Below, in pieces: positions 5,129 to 7,311 of a DNA stretch of 7,311 nucleotides; within the stretch, counting starts at the first letter, position 1; each line of letters starts with the position of its first letter. A program made the translations under genes and the position numbers. This DNA comes from Caldisericota bacterium (GTDB lineage Bacteria; Caldisericota; Caldisericia; Caldisericales; Caldisericaceae). Below the pieces are notes generated by a model. It had not been told where the DNA came from, searched no databases, and saw nothing but the letters and a program-made list of their open reading frames with translations. The DNA is taken from the NCBI GenBank assembly GCA_030642335.1, contig DAOWNX010000038.1:1-7311 (forward strand), in the 5' to 3' direction.

Positions 5129-6718
5129 ATGAACGATTCTTATGGAATTGAAAAATTAGGAATCATAAATACAAATGAGGTATACAGAAATCTTACACGA
5201 GCAGAACTTATAGAGTTTGCGATACAGAATAAAGAAGGAATACTCACAGATAAAGGCTCTATCGGCATAAATACAGGAAAACATACGGGACGCTCACCAA
5301 AAGACAGGCTTATTGTAGACCAACCCTTCATACACAATCAAATAGATTGGGGAAAAATTAATATCCCTACAACAGAAGAAGTATTTGAAAAACTGCATGT
5401 AAGAGCAACAGCCTACCTTCAAGAAAAAAATGTTTTTATATACGATGGCTATGTTGGACATGATATACAGACAAGAATGTCACTCAGGATCATCTCAGAT
5501 TATGCGTCTTCTGCCCTTTTATCCACAAATATGTTTGTAAGTGCAGATAAAAAAGATTTAAATCTTCATGATCAACCGGATTTTACAGTAATTGCAGTTC
5601 CAAGGTGTAACACTATTCCAGAAGTAGATGGAGTACGCAGTGAAGTAGCCATAGCAATTAACTTTGACAAAAAAATCGCTATCATTATTGGAAGCGCTTA
5701 TGGAGGAGAAATAAAAAAGGTCATGTTTTCAATAATGAATTTTTTACTTCCAGCAAAAAATATATTTCCTATGCATTGCTCTGCAAATGAAGGAAAAGAC
5801 GGAAATTCAGCGCTATTCTTTGGATTATCCGGTACAGGTAAAACAACAATATCCATGGACCCTGAAAGAATTCTTATTGGAGACGATGAACATGGATGGG
5901 AAAGCGATAAAATATTTAATATGGAAGGTGGTTCCTATGCAAAAGTCATAGATATTACCCCTGAAAAAGAACCTCGCATTTTCAGTGCAATAAGATTCGG
6001 TACATTATTAGAAAATGTTGTAATAAGAAACAATAGAACCCCTGATTATGCAGATAGCAAATATACTGAAAACACAAGAGCAGCAATACCAATGGAATAC
6101 ATTGAGAATGCTAAAATGGATGGAATCGGTTCAATTCCTTCTGTAATTTATTTTCTCACAGCAGATGCATTTGGAGTACTGCCTCCTATATCCAGACTTA
6201 CAAAAGAACAAGCGATGTATCATTTTATGAGCGGGTACACAGCAAAAGTTGCTGGCACTGAAACAGGAATAATAGAACCTTTGCCAACATTTTCAGCTTG
6301 CTTTGGTGCCCCATTTATGATGAGACATCCTGCAGTTTATGCAAAAATGCTTGGAGAAAAAATAGAAAAATACCATACAGATGTTTTTTTAGTCAATACC
6401 GGATGGGCTGGCGGTCCATATGGAATAGGAAGTAGAATAAAACTCGCTTACACGCGAGCAATGGTAAGTGCTGCACTCAATGGAAAATTAAAAAATGTAG
6501 AATACGTGGAAGAACCTGTCTTTGGACTGCAAGTTCCCAAAGAAATACCCGGCTCTATCGTCCCTAGCGAAATTCTTCTTCCAAAAAACACATGGAAAGA
6601 TAAAGAATTATACGACAAAACTGCCGTAAAACTTGCAAATAAATTCAAAGAAAACTTCGAAAAATTTGAGGGATATATAGAAGAAAAAATCAAAAACGCA
6701 GGACCAAAAATCGTATAA
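5129..6718 (+). CDS. pckA: Phosphoenolpyruvate carboxykinase (ATP)
   Basis: A 529-residue enzyme that interconverts oxaloacetate + ATP and phosphoenolpyruvate + CO2 + ADP. It serves gluconeogenesis or, in many anaerobes, C4-acid formation. Seen in order: GKHTGRSPKDR (about 50-60, substrate-binding Arg55), GSAYGGEIKK (188-197), FPMHCSAN (213-220, metal-ligand His216), P-loop GLSGTGKTT (232-240), LIGDDEHGW (249-257, metal-binding acidic pair), KYTENTR (311-317), FLTADAFGVLPP (342-353), and GWAGGPYGIGSRIKLAYTRAM (425-445). The GGPYG form is of the Bacillus/Thermus branch of ATP-type enzymes. All catalytic motifs are intact and the length is normal (family about 525-540). The start is fixed by AAAGGAG (5116-5122) 6 nt before ATG. 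It is a single-gene unit between its own promoter and the terminator at 6719-6747. Confidence 0.97.
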   Translation: MNDSYGIEKLGIINTNEVYRNLTRAELIEFAIQNKEGILTDKGSIGINTGKHTGRSPKDRLIVDQPFIHNQIDWGKINIPTTEEVFEKLHVRATAYLQEKNVFIYDGYVGHDIQTRMSLRIISDYASSALLSTNMFVSADKKDLNLHDQPDFTVIAVPRCNTIPEVDGVRSEVAIAINFDKKIAIIIGSAYGGEIKKVMFSIMNFLLPAKNIFPMHCSANEGKDGNSALFFGLSGTGKTTISMDPERILIGDDEHGWESDKIFNMEGGSYAKVIDITPEKEPRIFSAIRFGTLLENVVIRNNRTPDYADSKYTENTRAAIPMEYIENAKMDGIGSIPSVIYFLTADAFGVLPPISRLTKEQAMYHFMSGYTAKVAGTETGIIEPLPTFSACFGAPFMMRHPAVYAKMLGEKIEKYHTDVFLVNTGWAGGPYGIGSRIKLAYTRAMVSAALNGKLKNVEYVEEPVFGLQVPKEIPGSIVPSEILLPKNTWKDKELYDKTAVKLANKFKENFEKFEGYIEEKIKNAGPKIV

Positions 6719-6747
6719 AAAATGGGGAGCATTTGCTCCCCATTTTT
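6719..6747 (+). terminator. Intrinsic terminator after pckA, probably bidirectional
   Basis: GGGGAGC (6724-6730) and GCTCCCC (6735-6741) form a G+C-rich stem around ATTT, extended by AAAAAT/ATTTTT on both sides, so the stem ends in a run of T on either strand. It begins immediately after the pckA TAA and lies between two convergent genes, so it can end both transcripts. Confidence 0.92.
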
Positions 6748-6770
6748 ATTATTTCATCGCAAATAAATTT

Positions 6771-7310
6771 TTATTTTTTACTTCTTATTGCTTCCAACAC
6801 TCTTTCCGGAATATATGGTACTTTATGAACTCTCACACCAAGCGCATCATATAAAGCATTTCCAATTGCAGGAATTGGCCCATTAATATTTATTTCAGCT
6901 ACAGATTTTGCTCCATACGGCCCCGTAGGCTCGTATGTCCTCACAATAATTGGAACTATCTCAGGAATATCCCTCGTTGAAGGTATTCTGTATTCCATAA
7001 AATTCGAGCCAATCATTCTTCCTGAATCTGTAAATTTATATTCCTCATAGAGTGCATAACTTAAACCATTCACCAAAGCTCCAATGATTTGTCCTCTAAC
7101 AAGCTCCGGATTAAGAGGTGTTCCACAATCTACTGCTGTCACATATTTTATGGGAGTAATAATGCCTGTTTCTTCATCCACTTCAATCTCGACAAAATGA
7201 GCAGCAAATGGAGGTGGAGAATACGGAGAAACCATTGAACCAGTTGCTGCAATCTGGTGTTGATTTTTGACATACAAAGTCTGATAAGCAATTTCAGAAA
7301 GAGTGACAGA
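6771..7310 (-). CDS. Xanthine dehydrogenase/aldehyde oxidase family, molybdopterin-binding large subunit, C-terminal end (partial)
   Basis: The minus-strand frame is open from the right edge to TAA at 6771-6773, giving 179 residues of the C-terminal part. Recognisable stretches are SPPPFAAHFVEIEVDEETG, VDCGTPLNPELVRGQIIGA, GLSYALYEE, and GPYGAKSVAEININGPIPAIGNALYDALG. The Glu in AKSVAE corresponds to the catalytic base of the G-x-K-x-x-x-E motif in molybdenum hydroxylases. These enzymes hydroxylate purines, aldehydes or other heterocycles using a molybdopterin cofactor with FeS and usually FAD partners. The true substrate cannot be told from the C-terminus. The gene starts outside the window; the TTG at 7275-7277 is internal, since upstream codons (ending ...LSEIAYQT) keep the family pattern. 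It converges on pckA and shares its terminator. Confidence 0.93.
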   Translation of the reverse strand, partial: SVTLSEIAYQTLYVKNQHQIAATGSMVSPYSPPPFAAHFVEIEVDEETGIITPIKYVTAVDCGTPLNPELVRGQIIGALVNGLSYALYEEYKFTDSGRMIGSNFMEYRIPSTRDIPEIVPIIVRTYEPTGPYGAKSVAEININGPIPAIGNALYDALGVRVHKVPYIPERVLEAIRSKK

Positions 7311-7311
7311 C

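Noticed and set aside
1..7311. CRISPR array, insertion sequence, phage or defence genes
   Set aside because: No spaced direct repeats, transposase, integrase or defence-type domains were seen on either strand.

Overview
This is a low-G+C bacterial chromosomal window (roughly one third G+C by eye). It carries conserved housekeeping genes on the plus strand and one convergent catabolic gene cut by the right edge. The genes are bacterial: gyrase A C-terminus, L21, L27, Obg, NadD, YqeK, and tRNAs with encoded CCA. Shine-Dalgarno sites are strong (AAAGGAGG, AAAGGAG) and promoters are of the TTGACA/TATAAT type. I cannot name the phylum. The mix of ATP-type PEP carboxykinase, a xanthine-dehydrogenase-family subunit and a DUF2804 remnant would fit an anaerobic Clostridia-like, spirochaete-like or related low-G+C lineage, but that is only inference.

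Layout: (1) 2-319, last two blades of the GyrA C-terminal pinwheel, overlapping (ATGA) an AI-2E/PerM-type membrane protein (316-1377). (2) A sigma70-type promoter whose -35 box lies on the stop codon of that gene, a leader with a perfect 10-bp hairpin, then a tightly packed cluster rplU-rpmA-obg-nadD-yqeK (1470-4487), in which all four junctions overlap or abut. It couples large-subunit proteins and a ribosome-assembly GTPase to NAD synthesis and an HD-domain dinucleotide hydrolase. (3) A separate promoter and three tRNA genes, Gly(CCC), Cys(GCA) and Leu(UAA) (4514-4805). (4) A 323-bp gene-free stretch (4806-5128) holding a minus-strand remnant of a DUF2804 gene and the pckA promoter. (5) pckA (5129-6718) with a strong intrinsic terminator (6719-6747) that faces both ways. 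(6) The 3' end of a molybdenum hydroxylase large-subunit gene on the minus strand (6771 to the edge).

No previously undescribed multi-gene system is visible. The points that deserve a second look are local. The obg reading frame has no ATG, GTG or TTG where its conserved N-terminus begins and follows the rpmA TAG codon in the same frame. A perfect 26-bp G+C-rich palindrome sits inside obg. The rplU leader looks like a possible RNA switch. L27 has a shortened N-terminal tail. A DUF2804 gene has been reduced to its C-terminal end.
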